A stretch of 64,000 nucleotides of DNA from Microdochium bolleyi (taxonomy: Eukaryota > Ascomycota > Sordariomycetes > Xylariales > Microdochiaceae). The notes beneath the pieces were generated by a model. It searched no databases. It worked only from the letters and a program-made list of their open reading frames with translations, and was not told the origin of the DNA. A program made the translations under genes and the position numbers. The stretch lies in assembly GCA_001566295.1 (NCBI GenBank), contig KQ964253.1, positions 1,027,099 to 1,091,098 on the forward strand, given 5' to 3'. Below, one piece after another: positions 23,835 to 35,081 of this stretch (within the stretch, counting starts at the first letter, position 1; each line of letters begins with the position of its first letter).

Positions 23835-26419
23835 TGATTCCGCCCTCACGTCGGATCACTGCGGTATGGTCCCACGATAGAGAATTGAGGTGTAGTCAAT
23901 ATCAGGACTAATCACCGGCCACTGTCACCCAAGCCCTGCTACCAGATTACCCAAGCTACGTATTATGTAGGCACGAGGACATCTCAAACCTTAAGGTGCA
24001 GTGCTTACCCGGGGCTTTCTTCTTCTTCTTCTTTTCCTCGCACATTCACCCCAAGAGAACTCCAGACCCTCTGAGTATTGTATATAAAGGTTATTGTAAA
24101 GCTGAATTCGCAAGCGTGGTGTTCTGCAACTTGAGCACTCCACATTATGGGGACTTTCGAGAATAGATATGAACTTTCCGGAGCTCTCGGGAGTGGCCCG
24201 TATCGAGTAGGACCCTATACAGTGAGAATTGCCCTGATATGTATATCTCGCCGCATCACTATGGGCACGTTGCTTTGTTTCGTATGTCGAGGCCGGACGG
24301 ATCTACCGTCTGACTCCACATTCATCGCTCCATGCGTGTCTATGTCAAGCAAAACTCACTTGGCCCTTCTTGGCACTGTATCTCGGAGGACAGGCTTGTA
24401 AGCATACGATCAAATAAAGCTACGTCAAGCTATATTGAACCTCAAATCTGTGGGCTCGTTCGACCCTGGTGCGACACGGAGATAGTCAGACCGTGCTCGC
24501 GTTATCGGCGGGCTTCGGAGTCCGGGAAATTCGGGGATACGAGGAACCCGCAAGCCTGTTGTCTCCATTCGGACCAGAGACAGCAAGACAGACAAGCTTC
24601 GTCATGTACGTGTGCCGTCGTCTGAGCCTCTCTCGGGATTCAATGTACCGCGACCTCCGCGCGCTTGCGAGAGAGGCTCGGCTTGCGCGGACGTTGATGA
24701 CCATAGCCTCGGGCCACGAACGCGAGGTGGAGGCAGCGCAACGGCTACCATATGGAGGCTTGGAGCGCGAGACCCGAACTGAGCTTGATGTCCCGGCACC
24801 GATCAGCTGCCCACTCGTGTGCCCGGGGAATCTCTTGGCCTCATCTGGGCACACCCGCTTGACAAGCCGCTGTGTCAGTTTAGCATGACCTCGAGAGCTG
24901 GGTGAGTTTGTGTGTGCATGGATACCGTGCCGATCAACCCGAGCTCGACCCAAGGCGTGCGCCTTACGTAATGCAAGAACCCCGGGTTGCTTCCCACTCT
25001 GGGGACGCCCAAGACGCCAAGCTGCACGCCGAGCTGGAAAGAGCGGGTTGATAGGCCACAGGAGGAAACGGCAGAACGTCTCGGCTGGAATTACTCCCAG
25101 GTCGCCTTCTTCTTCTTCTTCTACTGCGTGCCCTGTGTACGTCAGTCCCGCGTGGCCATGCAGCAAAAGCGGTTCCTAGCCGGAAACTTTGCTTCCAGCG
25201 CACACAACACGTGGTGTACCTGCTTCCTCATGGCCACGACTGCACAAGCTCTCCTGGCGTGGTCGTGCGAAAGGCTTACCGCACACCATGCATCGTCCCA
25301 CCATTTACGTCTACGCTGCAGAGGAGATCATCATGCCCAGCACTACGTACCCTTAGGTACGGCAAGTCCCGGTATACAGTTGAGATTCTTGGCGTGTTGG
25401 TCACGACTCACGACCGCTGCAATGGCTTGGGTGTGACGTCCAAACGACCGCTCTGCTGCGACCCGTATTAGCCGACCCCTGGTCCACCGTCATCTTGGCT
25501 CATTCTCCTGCTTGGATGGCCAACGTCTTGGCCAGCCAGGCACGCTTTTCGCACTGCTCTCATCTGACCCGAGAGCTTATTCGAGTGGGTTGGGCCTCGC
25601 GAGCGAGGTGCGGAAGCAGCCATAGAGTGCGAGGCACTGCCACGTCTAGTTTGGCCCCCCTAGCTGGATGGGAAGCACTCGGGCATGATTCTGGCCCGTT
25701 CCACCGACATGCAAGGCCTGGGACGTCGCCCTCCTGGCCTCCGAGTAGGCAGCCAGCCAACCAGGTGGATGAGGCGAGCGGTTGTCGGCATGGCAGCTCT
25801 ACTCCGTAAGCCGCCCGCGAATAGTCACACGGCCGGAAGCCTCGCGTGGGCTACCTAGACACCCCGTACGTTGCAGTTACGTAGCAGCACAAGCACTCGT
25901 AGACAAGGCCTCTGCCCAGTTGCGACAGCCAAGCCCAGCGGCCAAGAGGCAGTGGAGGTCACGGCGGCACACTAGGCTGGCTTGGAGTCGCTACAGAAAG
26001 TGGCTCATGATGCTGCTCGATGCACTTGCAACCTGGCAAGCAAGCCGGTTGCCGAGCCCTCAGCAGAGCTGCATCCAAGGCTTCCCCAAGACCGACGCCG
26101 TGGGGCCCGCCTCGGTACGAGCTCTGCTTGCTCTCTGTGCATGTTTGGGTGTGAATGCTTGTCTCCGTCTCTCCGGTTCTTGCTCCTTCCATTAAGATAA
26201 GATGCGGTCCCTCTGCTCCCCTCCTCGTGGGGTTGTTGTCCCGAACATTGGGCGTGTCGTTGCCGTGGTTTCCCAGACACTCTCGTATATGCCTTTGCCC
26301 AGTGTGCCGCGACCGCCAATAAATATCCGAAGACAGGTCGCAAAAGGTACAAACAACTCGAGCCTAGCAGCACCACAAGCCGGCCGACACAGCGCACAAG
26401 CAGGAACATCATCCAAGTC
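23835..26419. other. Intergenic region
   Basis: I see no supportable gene. CTT-type trinucleotide tracts occur near 24018-24035 and 25108-25122. A TATATAAAGG-like AT-rich element at about 24080 is probably part of the upstream gene's 3' processing region. Overlapping open frames of 140-230 codons on both strands at 24469-25166 have no recognisable motif. An AATAAATA sequence near 26318 lies about 95 bp before the next gene and could be its TATA-like element. Confidence 0.5.
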
Positions 26420-27586
26420 ATGGGAGCCGTTCCCTCGGTGCCGCGAGACCGCTCGCGCAAGCTGCAGGTCATCGGTGCTGGCTATGGCCGGACGGGGACA
26501 ACTGCGATCTCCCTCGCCATCGAGAAGCTCTATGACGGCCCAGTCATGCACGGCGGCACACAGATGATCGGTCGCGAAGATGGTAAGTCTGCTGCCGAAG
26601 CCCCATCTCCTCACCTTGTCACCAGCTTGCGAGCATGGGAGCTAACCTGTCGCGCCTAACCGGCGCATCCGCGTGGACAGCATACATGAAGAAGCTAGTC
26701 GATCTACACAAGACCGGCACCAATAAGCTGCGCCTGATGCACCTGCTGCGCGAGATCACGGCCGGCTTCGTCGGCATCACCGACTGTCCCGGCATTCTCT
26801 TCATCCCGGAGCTCATGGAGCTGTACCCAGACGCAAAGGTCGTGCTCGTCACCAGAGACCCCGAGAAGTGGTGGAAGAGCATCGAGCCGGTCGCCAAGAA
26901 TGTCTCCTTCTGGTGGCTCAAGCCGCTCCTCTTTCCGCTGCCCGGCCTCCGGTGGGTGCCGGAGCTGATGGAGGGCATGGTGCTCAAGTAAGTTCGTTCG
27001 CAAAGCATGTCGCACCCAGAACCGGCAAGACCTGGCATGCTGATCCGTTTGTGCGTCGCAACTGCAGGAACCGGACATTGTACGGCATGGACATGAAACC
27101 AGGAATCGGTAAGTTACAGGACTGAGAATGATAAGGCTCTTCGTTTTGATGGAGCTCCGCCAGACCCCATCCACCACCATGCCGTCACTTAAGCTAGGGT
27201 GTAGGGGGGTCTCTCCCCTGCAATGCTCGCGATTGGCCGCCTGTTGGAGCAAGAGCCGCCCGCTAACCCACGCGTTCTCGGCAGATCTGCTCAAAAGCCA
27301 CAATGCCCACGTCAGAAAGGTGGTGCCCAAGGACCGCCTCCTCGAGATGGAGATCTCGGACGGGTGGGCCCCGCTGTGCGCCTTCCTGGGCAAACCCATC
27401 CCCAACGAGCCTTTCCCGCGATCCAACGACGCCGCCGCGACCGAGCAGCGCTTCAAGGAGGCCGTCCTCAACGCCCTCGTCATCTGGGCCGCCATCATCT
27501 CGTTTACCCTCATGGGCATGTACGTCGTCTGGTCTATCTGGGCCCTCAGTCACGAGGAGCAGCCGGTGCTCGAGATCGTCGCCTGA
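26420..27586 (+). CDS. Sulfotransferase-like P-loop protein A (Sulfotransfer_4), C-terminal membrane anchor
   Basis: Four exons (26420-26582, 26681-26987, 27068-27108, 27285-27586) join in frame to give 270 residues. The P-loop-like 5'-phosphosulfate motif is IGAGYGRTGTTAIS (residues ~18-31). The strand-turn motif is VVLVTRDPEKWWKS. The family's DGWAPLCAFLGKPIP signature follows in exon 4. A hydrophobic segment at about residues 230-258 (LVIWAAIISFTLMGMYVVW) predicts a tail anchor. This matches the large fungal/animal Sulfotransfer_4 family, whose substrates are mostly unknown. PAPS-dependent sulfation is a family-level inference, not shown here. Introns 1-3 all have GTAAGT-type donors. A second, divergent member, intronless and also tail-anchored, lies at 38073-38966. 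Confidence 0.87.
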
Positions 27587-28614
27587 GCCCGGCGTTACTC
27601 GTGTAACTGTTCAGGAGGGTTCCTAAGTCAGCGGCAATGCAGCATTTCTTGGCGTTTCGGGAGGACGGATATCACGGCTCTGTTGGGTTCTCTATTGCGG
27701 AGATGCGTCCCTGGAGGGCTGACCTTGTTTTTCGCAATCTTCTTTCGGAATCCAGCGTTTCATTAGCGACTCATTCACATATTACTTGCCCACATTTTCT
27801 GGTCATCGAATTGTCTGTTCAATGGCCAGGACGAACTGTTTCAGCTTGGACGTGTAGAGCAGGATTAACCAAAGCCATTTCTCGAGCAAATTGAAACCAC
27901 ATGAGTAAAGTCCTGCACGCATAGACAAGGCTCTTATTTCCAGACAGAAGAGACAGCCATTCGTGGCAAACTAGCTTCTATTCGCGGAGCGGTGTTCTCC
28001 ATACACAACCACGGCATTCAACAACAAATGCCGCTCACAAGAAGCACACACTGCGCACTTCGACGATCCCAAAGGATGGGCTCAGGGGTGCTTACTGTGC
28101 ACAAAACTGTGCATTGGTTGCCTGGCACGGCCAACTTCACAGGGCACCCTGTACAGAGCGGCGCATTCCAGTCCAAGCGCGTCTCAGTCTGGGAAGACGA
28201 CGCGTTTAGTGGGTGCATCTGGGCAGGAAGCTAGGTAGGGAGCTTATCGATACGCCATGATGACCGAGCATGCTCCCTCGTCGACGACAAGACCTTTCTG
28301 ACTGCATGTAGCTCACTGGAAAGCTAAACGAATGAACAAGTATTCTTAGGGTACCTGGCGTTGATTGCATTTTGGGTTCCTTTCTGCTCGCAAATTCAGA
28401 AGGCTCAGACGACGGCAGCTACGACGATTGGACACCAAGTGCCATAACTGTCCGGTCAGCTCACGACCCTCCGATTCAGCTCACAGCACGCTCACTTCGC
28501 GAGCAGATATCTTGCCTTCAGACTTTTCTACGGCAGACAGATCGCCAAAATCACTCGTACAGAGGGCCCTGCCGGGGAGATCCGCTGCTGGCCGTCTTGG
28601 AGAAAGGCCAGGAC
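27587..28614. other. Intergenic region / 5' side of 2EXR gene
   Basis: I see no separate gene. An in-frame extension of the 2EXR open frame runs back to 28372 without an ATG, starting only at a TTG. Part of this could be coding if an upstream exon exists, but I cannot identify one. Confidence 0.45.
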
Positions 28615-30732
28615 ATGGACGAGCCACCCTCTGAGGAGTCCAGCTCCGGCTCGCCTGGGTTCTACCAGGAGGGACCTGCGACTTCGGATCGCGGGGAAGG
28701 ATCTGAGAATGGAAGCCGCGCAGGCGACGACAACCAGTCAGGCTCAGATGCGTCGGATGGGGACCATGACAGTGAGATCGGGAATGATGACGACGATGAT
28801 GCTGATGACGCCGAGGATGAGCAACGGCACGGCCTGATCGATCTAGAAGCCTCTGAATCTGGTTCCAGCGACGGCGGAGACAGCGATGAGGACGGAGACG
28901 AAGACGTTGGGAATCACAGGTCCTTTATCGACCTCGAGGCATCCGAATCGGGAGATAGCCACGACGACGACGATGATGATGACACTCACGACATCGTGCA
29001 CTCCTTCACGCCCTTCATGCGTCTCCCTGCCGAGCTGCGCGAGCGCGTGTGGGAGTTTTACAACCCATACCTGAAAGACCGGCACGGGCGTGTGCTGACG
29101 TGCGTCCTCGGCGACGGCTGGACCCCGCGCATCATCGAGACGCAGGTCCTCGACACCATCACGAGCCGCACCAACACGATGCTCGCGGTGCACCGCGAGA
29201 CGCGCGACATGGCGCTCAAGCACTTCCCGCACACGCTCTCCTCGGGCACCGAGTTCGGGCTCATCCGGTTCCACCGCGACCGTGACATCCTGCTGTTCAC
29301 GTTCCCTGGGGAGCCGGTCCCGCTGAACAGGTTCGACATATCCAGCATCTTCGAGAGCATCGGCGAGTTCAAAAAGCTCGCGATTTACTACAGCGCCGTG
29401 CACCCCATGGCGGAGTGGCTCGAGGCCCCGCACGTCAGGGAGCTGACCAGCCGGCTTGACGTGCTGTACCTGAGCCACGAGGCCCTCGAGGTGCCCTCGC
29501 GGCATCTGCGTTGGTGCTTCTCGCAGCCCACGACGACTTTCTGGGTCGACACGGAAGAGGAGGAGCCAGGGCTGGGGGAGGACTCGGAGTACACATACTG
29601 CTGGGTGAACCCGGACGACCCGTCGTTCGACCACGAGAGGATGGAGGCCGAGTGCGCGCACATCTACGACTTTTTCGGGCTCGAGGAGATCGCTGGCACC
29701 AAGCTGCTGCCGATGGTCGAGTTTGCGTTCCGCGGCGGCACGAGGCGGTATGAGAGGCTCGAGGCGCGGTACCGCGACGGCAGGTGGGAGGACCCAGAGG
29801 CTGTGTTCAGCTCGGATGAGGAGGACGAGTCTGGGGAGGACTCCGAACCGAATGAGTACGAGAGCGAGGGCATCGACGACGACACGATTGACGAGTCGTC
29901 CTCGGAAGGGTCGCGCGACGAGAATGATGATCTCGTTGTTCGAGACGATGCCGAGTCGGACAATGATGACGATGACAGCAGGCCGCCGACTTTGGGCGGT
30001 TCGAGTCCGGAGGTGCTGCAGCTCGACGATAACGCGATCATGGAGGTCGCTGATGACGACGATGATGGTGGAGTCATGGTCGCGCGGTTCTCCAGTATCG
30101 AGGTGTCCGATGACAACGGCGAAGACGAAGACGAAGACGAAGATGACGTCGTGGTGCAAAGAACGAAACGCTCCAAGCGCCAGCGGGTGATCGACTCAGA
30201 CTCGGATGACGGCGGCAGCGATGCCGGAAGCGGTATCACGGAGCAGCGTCCGAGGAAGATGGCTCGCCGCGCGGCGCCGATTGTTGTGTCAGATGACTCC
30301 GACTCTAACGACGATGGCGACGTGCAAGAAGTACCGCCACCATCGAAACGACAGAGACGGAGGCCAGCGGCTGCCGAATCATCAGACGATGACTCGTCTT
30401 CTTCCGAAGAAGCTGGCTCCGAAGAAGATGAAGAGAGCTCCAACGACGAGGATGACGAGAAGCCAAGCAGACCGCAGACCCTCGCCGAACGGCTGCGCCT
30501 CTTCCGCGACGACAACCCCGCCCCGGCCGGAGAAGCGGGCAGTGGATCCAATTCTGAAGCTGATCTGGACGAGCACGATGAGGACGGAGCCGGTCTCGAC
30601 CTCCACAGCGATCCTGGCTACGATGACGTGGAGGACAACGGTTCACACGGTGGCTACGGCGGAGGTGGAATGGAGGACACGTTCGATGCGGACTCTGATG
30701 GCGGGGAGGGATATGACGAGGATGGGTACTGA
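28615..30732 (+). CDS. 2EXR-domain protein with long acidic arms
   Basis: A single exon of 705 residues from the first in-frame ATG (MDEPPSEESS). The open frame extends 81 codons further upstream without an ATG, so a 5' exon is possible. At about residues 130-330 lies a 2EXR-type domain, an F-box-like fungal expansion family. It begins FTPFMRLPAELRERVWEFYN and includes TNTMLAVHRETRDMALKHFP. On the N-terminal side are Asp/Glu tracts with a repeated IDLEASESG module (two copies about 32 residues apart). The C-terminal 300 residues are extremely acidic with Ser-Asp/Glu runs and basic nuclear-localisation-like islands (KRSKRQR, PPSKRQRRR). This composition resembles nuclear chaperone or chromatin-binding acidic proteins. 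The function is unknown. A nuclear location and heavy casein-kinase-2-type phosphorylation are inference. Confidence 0.82.
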   Translation: MDEPPSEESSSGSPGFYQEGPATSDRGEGSENGSRAGDDNQSGSDASDGDHDSEIGNDDDDDADDAEDEQRHGLIDLEASESGSSDGGDSDEDGDEDVGNHRSFIDLEASESGDSHDDDDDDDTHDIVHSFTPFMRLPAELRERVWEFYNPYLKDRHGRVLTCVLGDGWTPRIIETQVLDTITSRTNTMLAVHRETRDMALKHFPHTLSSGTEFGLIRFHRDRDILLFTFPGEPVPLNRFDISSIFESIGEFKKLAIYYSAVHPMAEWLEAPHVRELTSRLDVLYLSHEALEVPSRHLRWCFSQPTTTFWVDTEEEEPGLGEDSEYTYCWVNPDDPSFDHERMEAECAHIYDFFGLEEIAGTKLLPMVEFAFRGGTRRYERLEARYRDGRWEDPEAVFSSDEEDESGEDSEPNEYESEGIDDDTIDESSSEGSRDENDDLVVRDDAESDNDDDDSRPPTLGGSSPEVLQLDDNAIMEVADDDDDGGVMVARFSSIEVSDDNGEDEDEDEDDVVVQRTKRSKRQRVIDSDSDDGGSDAGSGITEQRPRKMARRAAPIVVSDDSDSNDDGDVQEVPPPSKRQRRRPAAAESSDDDSSSSEEAGSEEDEESSNDEDDEKPSRPQTLAERLRLFRDDNPAPAGEAGSGSNSEADLDEHDEDGAGLDLHSDPGYDDVEDNGSHGGYGGGGMEDTFDADSDGGEGYDEDGY

Positions 30733-32389
30733 AAACACTCGCATTCGAACTCCAGATCACCCAGGGAGCAAGTCAAGAGGCCAAACCCACCGACGATATC
30801 CCCGCTCAGACCATGCAGACGTCTTATTGCCACCAGGTCACCCCTTCCAATCTCATGAGAAGGAAGATTTCGGCATTTCGGGGACCGCGAAGACACAGCC
30901 GGACTACACGCGAGGTCGGGAGCCAACAGCACTGCGCGGGCAGCTTCCTCGCAAGCACAGGCATCGCCGTGCGGCTGCCCCGAATGGGCTGGCCAACCAG
31001 GATCAGAACAGACGCTTCTATCGGGGGCCTGACGCTACAGAGCCCCGAAGGTGCCCGTCGATTCGCAGAATCAGAGACGAGACTATCCTCTTACTTCGGC
31101 TCCGATGGAGTAAGGCTGCCTTTGCGATGACACGGTCACCACCTACCTTGCCCACCGGACCGCTCCAGACTCGCCGGAGTCAATCGGACTCGGCGGAATC
31201 GAGCCAAGACGAACATGACAGACCTGGGAGACAGCCACATATTCTGTGCGACTAAGCAGCACACTACTCGGAACAGACCTCACGATGCAGAGGGGGTTCC
31301 GTAGACGTCTGTGAAGAGCCGGCCGGCCAGGCCAGGCCCAAAGTCGTATTTCTAGTCCGCACGCATATGCGAGATCTAAATGACGGCGGTATCGTTAGTA
31401 CGCAAGGGAGAAAGGCAGTTGCAGATCTTGAGCAGAGAGTGTAATTCAGCGGACTGCAGATGATATAATTAAATCGGGTGTCATTATCATTGGAGCTATG
31501 TACATCCTCAATCACCAGGAACAAGAATGATGGTCTTGCCGCATCTAAACCAACTGGCATAGACTTCCAAAGAGCATTAATGCTCAAGCTCATTGTGCCA
31601 AGCTCATTGCGCCATTATTGGTGTCCAGATATTCAACTTTTTCAAGTCTTGTCACTCGCATGGCTTCGAGGCTGCAAACGGGTAGACAAAGAATGACGTC
31701 CATTGGCAATGTCTTCCAAGAAACGTGCAACGTACTCGAGCAAGATTCGCCGCTGTCTCGCTGTGGTATGCCTCCTCATTTTAGTGGACACTCATGAGAC
31801 CACTGCATTTCACGCCTTCCACATCGCGCCCTGGACGTCGTCGCATCGCCTCAGATGCTTGTCTTTACTCATTGTCGTCGTAGTCCGGTCTGCGCTGCGG
31901 GCGGTAGACTCGCCACCTCGTGGCCTGTATTTAGATGCAGAGAGGCTTCCTGTCTCCTGAAATACATCGAGCGAGGATGCACAGTGCAATTAATCCTCGA
32001 CACGCGAGGATTGGCGAATGACACCTTGAGACCCATCGCTTCCTACTCCTGTCGTAATGGTATACCCGCACACAGCCAAGACAGTCGGGATTGTCAATCC
32101 GACGACGCACTGAGAACCAGCGATGACAACTCGGACGACGTAGAGCCTGCTCTCCAGGAACCGGTAGCCAGCCGGTCATCTTCTTCGAGATTGGCGGTGC
32201 TCAGTGGTTGTAAGTATGAGCCAATGCGGTAAGAAACGTACTGTCGTGGCACAGCAAATCGCCGAAACAGCTCGAACCCAGGCAAAGGCCAGGTTCGATA
32301 TCAGCCTGAATGTGTACTTCGCAAGCATCACACTGGGTGCTTGGAGCGGAATGAAGTGAGCGTGTGACGGGTTCATACACTGATCCGCA
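30733..32389. other. Intergenic region between convergent genes
   Basis: This is the 3' side of both the 2EXR gene (plus) and the ankyrin gene (minus). Short frames at 30813-31255 are continuations of shadow frames of the acidic gene. I see nothing else supportable. Confidence 0.55.
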
Positions 32390-35081
32390 TCACAACCTGC
32401 GAAGTCTGTCGCCATTCGCAACCCGCGCCTGTGCCTTGCGGAATGAGTCGATGGTGCCAATGTTTGTGCTCCCTCGTGTTTGCGTTGATAAGTCGGCATA
32501 CGCTCCAGCATCAGGGGCTCGGACTACTCGCCTGAGAGGTTGATGCTTGGGTGGCTCGCTCGATGCCTCTTTCTTGCTATTGCTACTGCTGTTGTTATTG
32601 CTCGCGTTGTTGCGCACTCGCTTGCCGTAGCGAACGTCGAAGAGGCGCACGAAAGTGCTCTGAAGACGCCCGTAGTGTTCTCCTGACTTATCAAGCATAC
32701 GTGCGTAGCGCTCGTAATGCTTGAACGCGAGATCTAGCGCAGTCTCACCCTTGGAGTTGCGCGCGTCAACGTCAATGCCGGCGCGGACGAGGAGCTGCAC
32801 GACATCAGGCAGATGAGCACGAACGGCATGGTGCAGCGCGTTGTTACCATTGGCATCGCGCAGACGCAGGTCGGCGCCGTACTCGATGAGCTGTCCGATC
32901 ATGGGGATGCCCACATAGGAAGTGATCGTGGAGAGCCGCATCTTTTCTATGACATGCATAATGCAAGTGAGGCGGCGAACATTGTACTCGTTCGGATCCG
33001 CTCCACCTGAGAGAACGCTTTCCAGTTGCCCGTATGTATCGCCTGATGCAGAACCGAGCCGATCAATGTGTTGATGTAAGTTTTGTACGTTCTGGTGGTC
33101 GTAGGTGTCGAAAATTTGTGAGCCAAGGCCTCTCGCCCTGCTTCCTTGTATGTTTTCCAGCTTCGGCGTGACAACGTGTGTCTGGAACCGGAGCAAGGTG
33201 TTGTCCACAAGCATTCGCTCAGCCTCTTGCGCCGAGGTCCATGGCGCCCACTGCAAAGCCTCGAGGAACTTGATGACGCGGTCAAACATCATGGTGTCCT
33301 GGGGCGCAACCATGAGCAAGGAGTCGAAGAGTGTTCGCTTGTTGCCGTATTGTGTATCCAAGAGTATCTCAAGGCTGCGCACAGTGTCGATTGCGTCCAG
33401 GGCTGTGACTCCGGGGAACGGATACTCTGGAATGAGGCAAGCCAGCGCGGTCAGACCGTCGGAGTTGCATGTTTGGAATCGGAAGCCTTGTTTGCTTGCC
33501 ACCGAAGCCACCTCCACAATGTAGGCCGCATATTCGGCGGGCCATCGTGCCCAGCGACGGCACAAAACATGGAGGAAAGTGTCGCCATCGATGTTCCTCA
33601 CATTCACCATTCGCGAGTGGCATTGTGTCAGGACGTCGTTGAGCATGAGACACGTCAGCTCATCATCACCCCACCGCGCGACAAGGTGAAGCACGGTCTC
33701 GTTCCAGATGTCTCTGCCGTTCTCCGCGGTGCGATCCTCTGGGTTCATGAAACGTGCACTGTCGACCACGGAGCGCGCGCCTGGCGTCTGATCTGAGCAG
33801 ATGCGGACAGCGCGTCTGTGAATGCAGTCTTGGCTGTTGAGGCAACAGATCTGCGCGGTGGCAAGATTTCGCTTGGTATCAGGGTCCTTGTACTCAATGC
33901 CATCGCCGGCTGGGTCATCCGTGGTCATGATGGACATGCCGGTCATCGACATGCGCCGGGAATCGGTAGACGGACGCCCAAATATTGACGACTTGCGTGA
34001 ACCAATCGAGCTTCGGATGGAGCCTCGACTGAGCAGACTGCGGATTTCCATCAGCACAGAAGAGGCGGGTCGTTCTTTCGATGATGCGCCGAGGATGTCG
34101 CGAAGCCAGGAAAGCCGGACTCTTTTGCTGTCCTTGGTCGCGACTGAAGCCAGCGTCAAGGATGACTGCCCCGCCAAGCTTCTTCCTAGCCTGGATGGAT
34201 CGATATCGGGATGTGTTCCAAGCCATGCACCATTATACCCTTCCGCGGTCAGACTGGATTGACTGATGATGCTCATGGGCCGACCCGAGTCGGTCCTATG
34301 CAGCTCGGAGCCGGCGCCGGCGCCAGCTCTAGCCCTGCGACTCGCCTTCCTCCCGCGGCGGCTTCGGGCGGAACGCAGGCTGGAAACGCGTGCTCGGGCA
34401 ATCTCGCGTGACTGTGGACGAAGATCGTGGTAATTTTGTGGGAGAAGCTTCTTGAGCTCGTTCTGGGTCGAGCGGATTCTCGACTCGGTCTCACGGTCAT
34501 CGCCGCTACAAGCAGAAAGTTGTGTGTCAGTGCTGGTGTATCTTGGATCTAAGGTATATTCGAGACTGGGATTCGATTGGTGAGAGCTGTGCTTACCCTT
34601 TGTTACCACTTTCCAGTCTTGCCAGCGCGGACAGCAGCTGGCTGATCTGCTTTGTCTTGAGCGTTGACTCATCGCTGTAGAGGTAGAGGCGCACAAGACG
34701 CCGCTGCATGAGTGGTTGCTGCCATATGCGCCGCGCCGTAGCAGGTCTGCCGGGGCCTGACTTGCGCCGCTTCGCGGGCTGGGCCGCGGGCGAGGCATCC
34801 TGTGATTCTTTCTTGATGGGAAGAGGAGGAGCGGCGAGCGAGGCTGAGACGGGCTCGGGCGAGACGACGGAGGCCTGCGAGGGTGTGTTGGCTACGACGG
34901 TGGTGGCGCCTGGTGAGGCCGTAGGGTTGCTGCCGGTGCCGATCGAGTACGAGGGTGAGGGGCCGCCGCCGCTGGGCTGGGGGCTGAAGAGGGCATCATC
35001 GAAAGGAGCGGAGGGCCGGCGATCAACATAGTAGACCGGCTGGCTCCGGAACATGTAATCGCCGGGGAAGTCGCTGGCCAT
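32390..35081 (-). CDS. Ankyrin-repeat protein, possible nuclear factor
   Basis: Two exons (35081-34597 and 34505-32390; 91-nt GT-AG intron) give 866 residues. The N-terminal 110 residues are Pro/Ser-rich and disordered and contain a bipartite basic stretch (KRRKSGPGRP). A helical module follows (QPLMQRRLVRLYLYSDE to LLPQNYHDLRP). It resembles the short N-terminal domains found on many fungal ankyrin proteins, but I cannot name it. A Ser/Arg-rich linker (GRKASRRARAGAGAG and SIRSSIGSRKSS) leads to a region with ankyrin-like units (NETVLHLVARWGDDELTCLM, DGDTFLHVL). Two canonical ankyrin repeats lie at about 690-765 (DANGNNALHHAVRAHLPDVV and NSKGETALDLAFKHY). The Asn/Ser run near the C-terminus is simple sequence. 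The function is not evident. Protein-protein interaction through ankyrins and a nuclear location are inference. Confidence 0.82.

Noticed and set aside
28843..30159. 438-codon antisense open frame
   Set aside because: It is a mirror of the acidic GAY/GAN codons of the 2EXR gene, giving Val/Ile runs. This is a typical shadow of low-complexity coding sequence.
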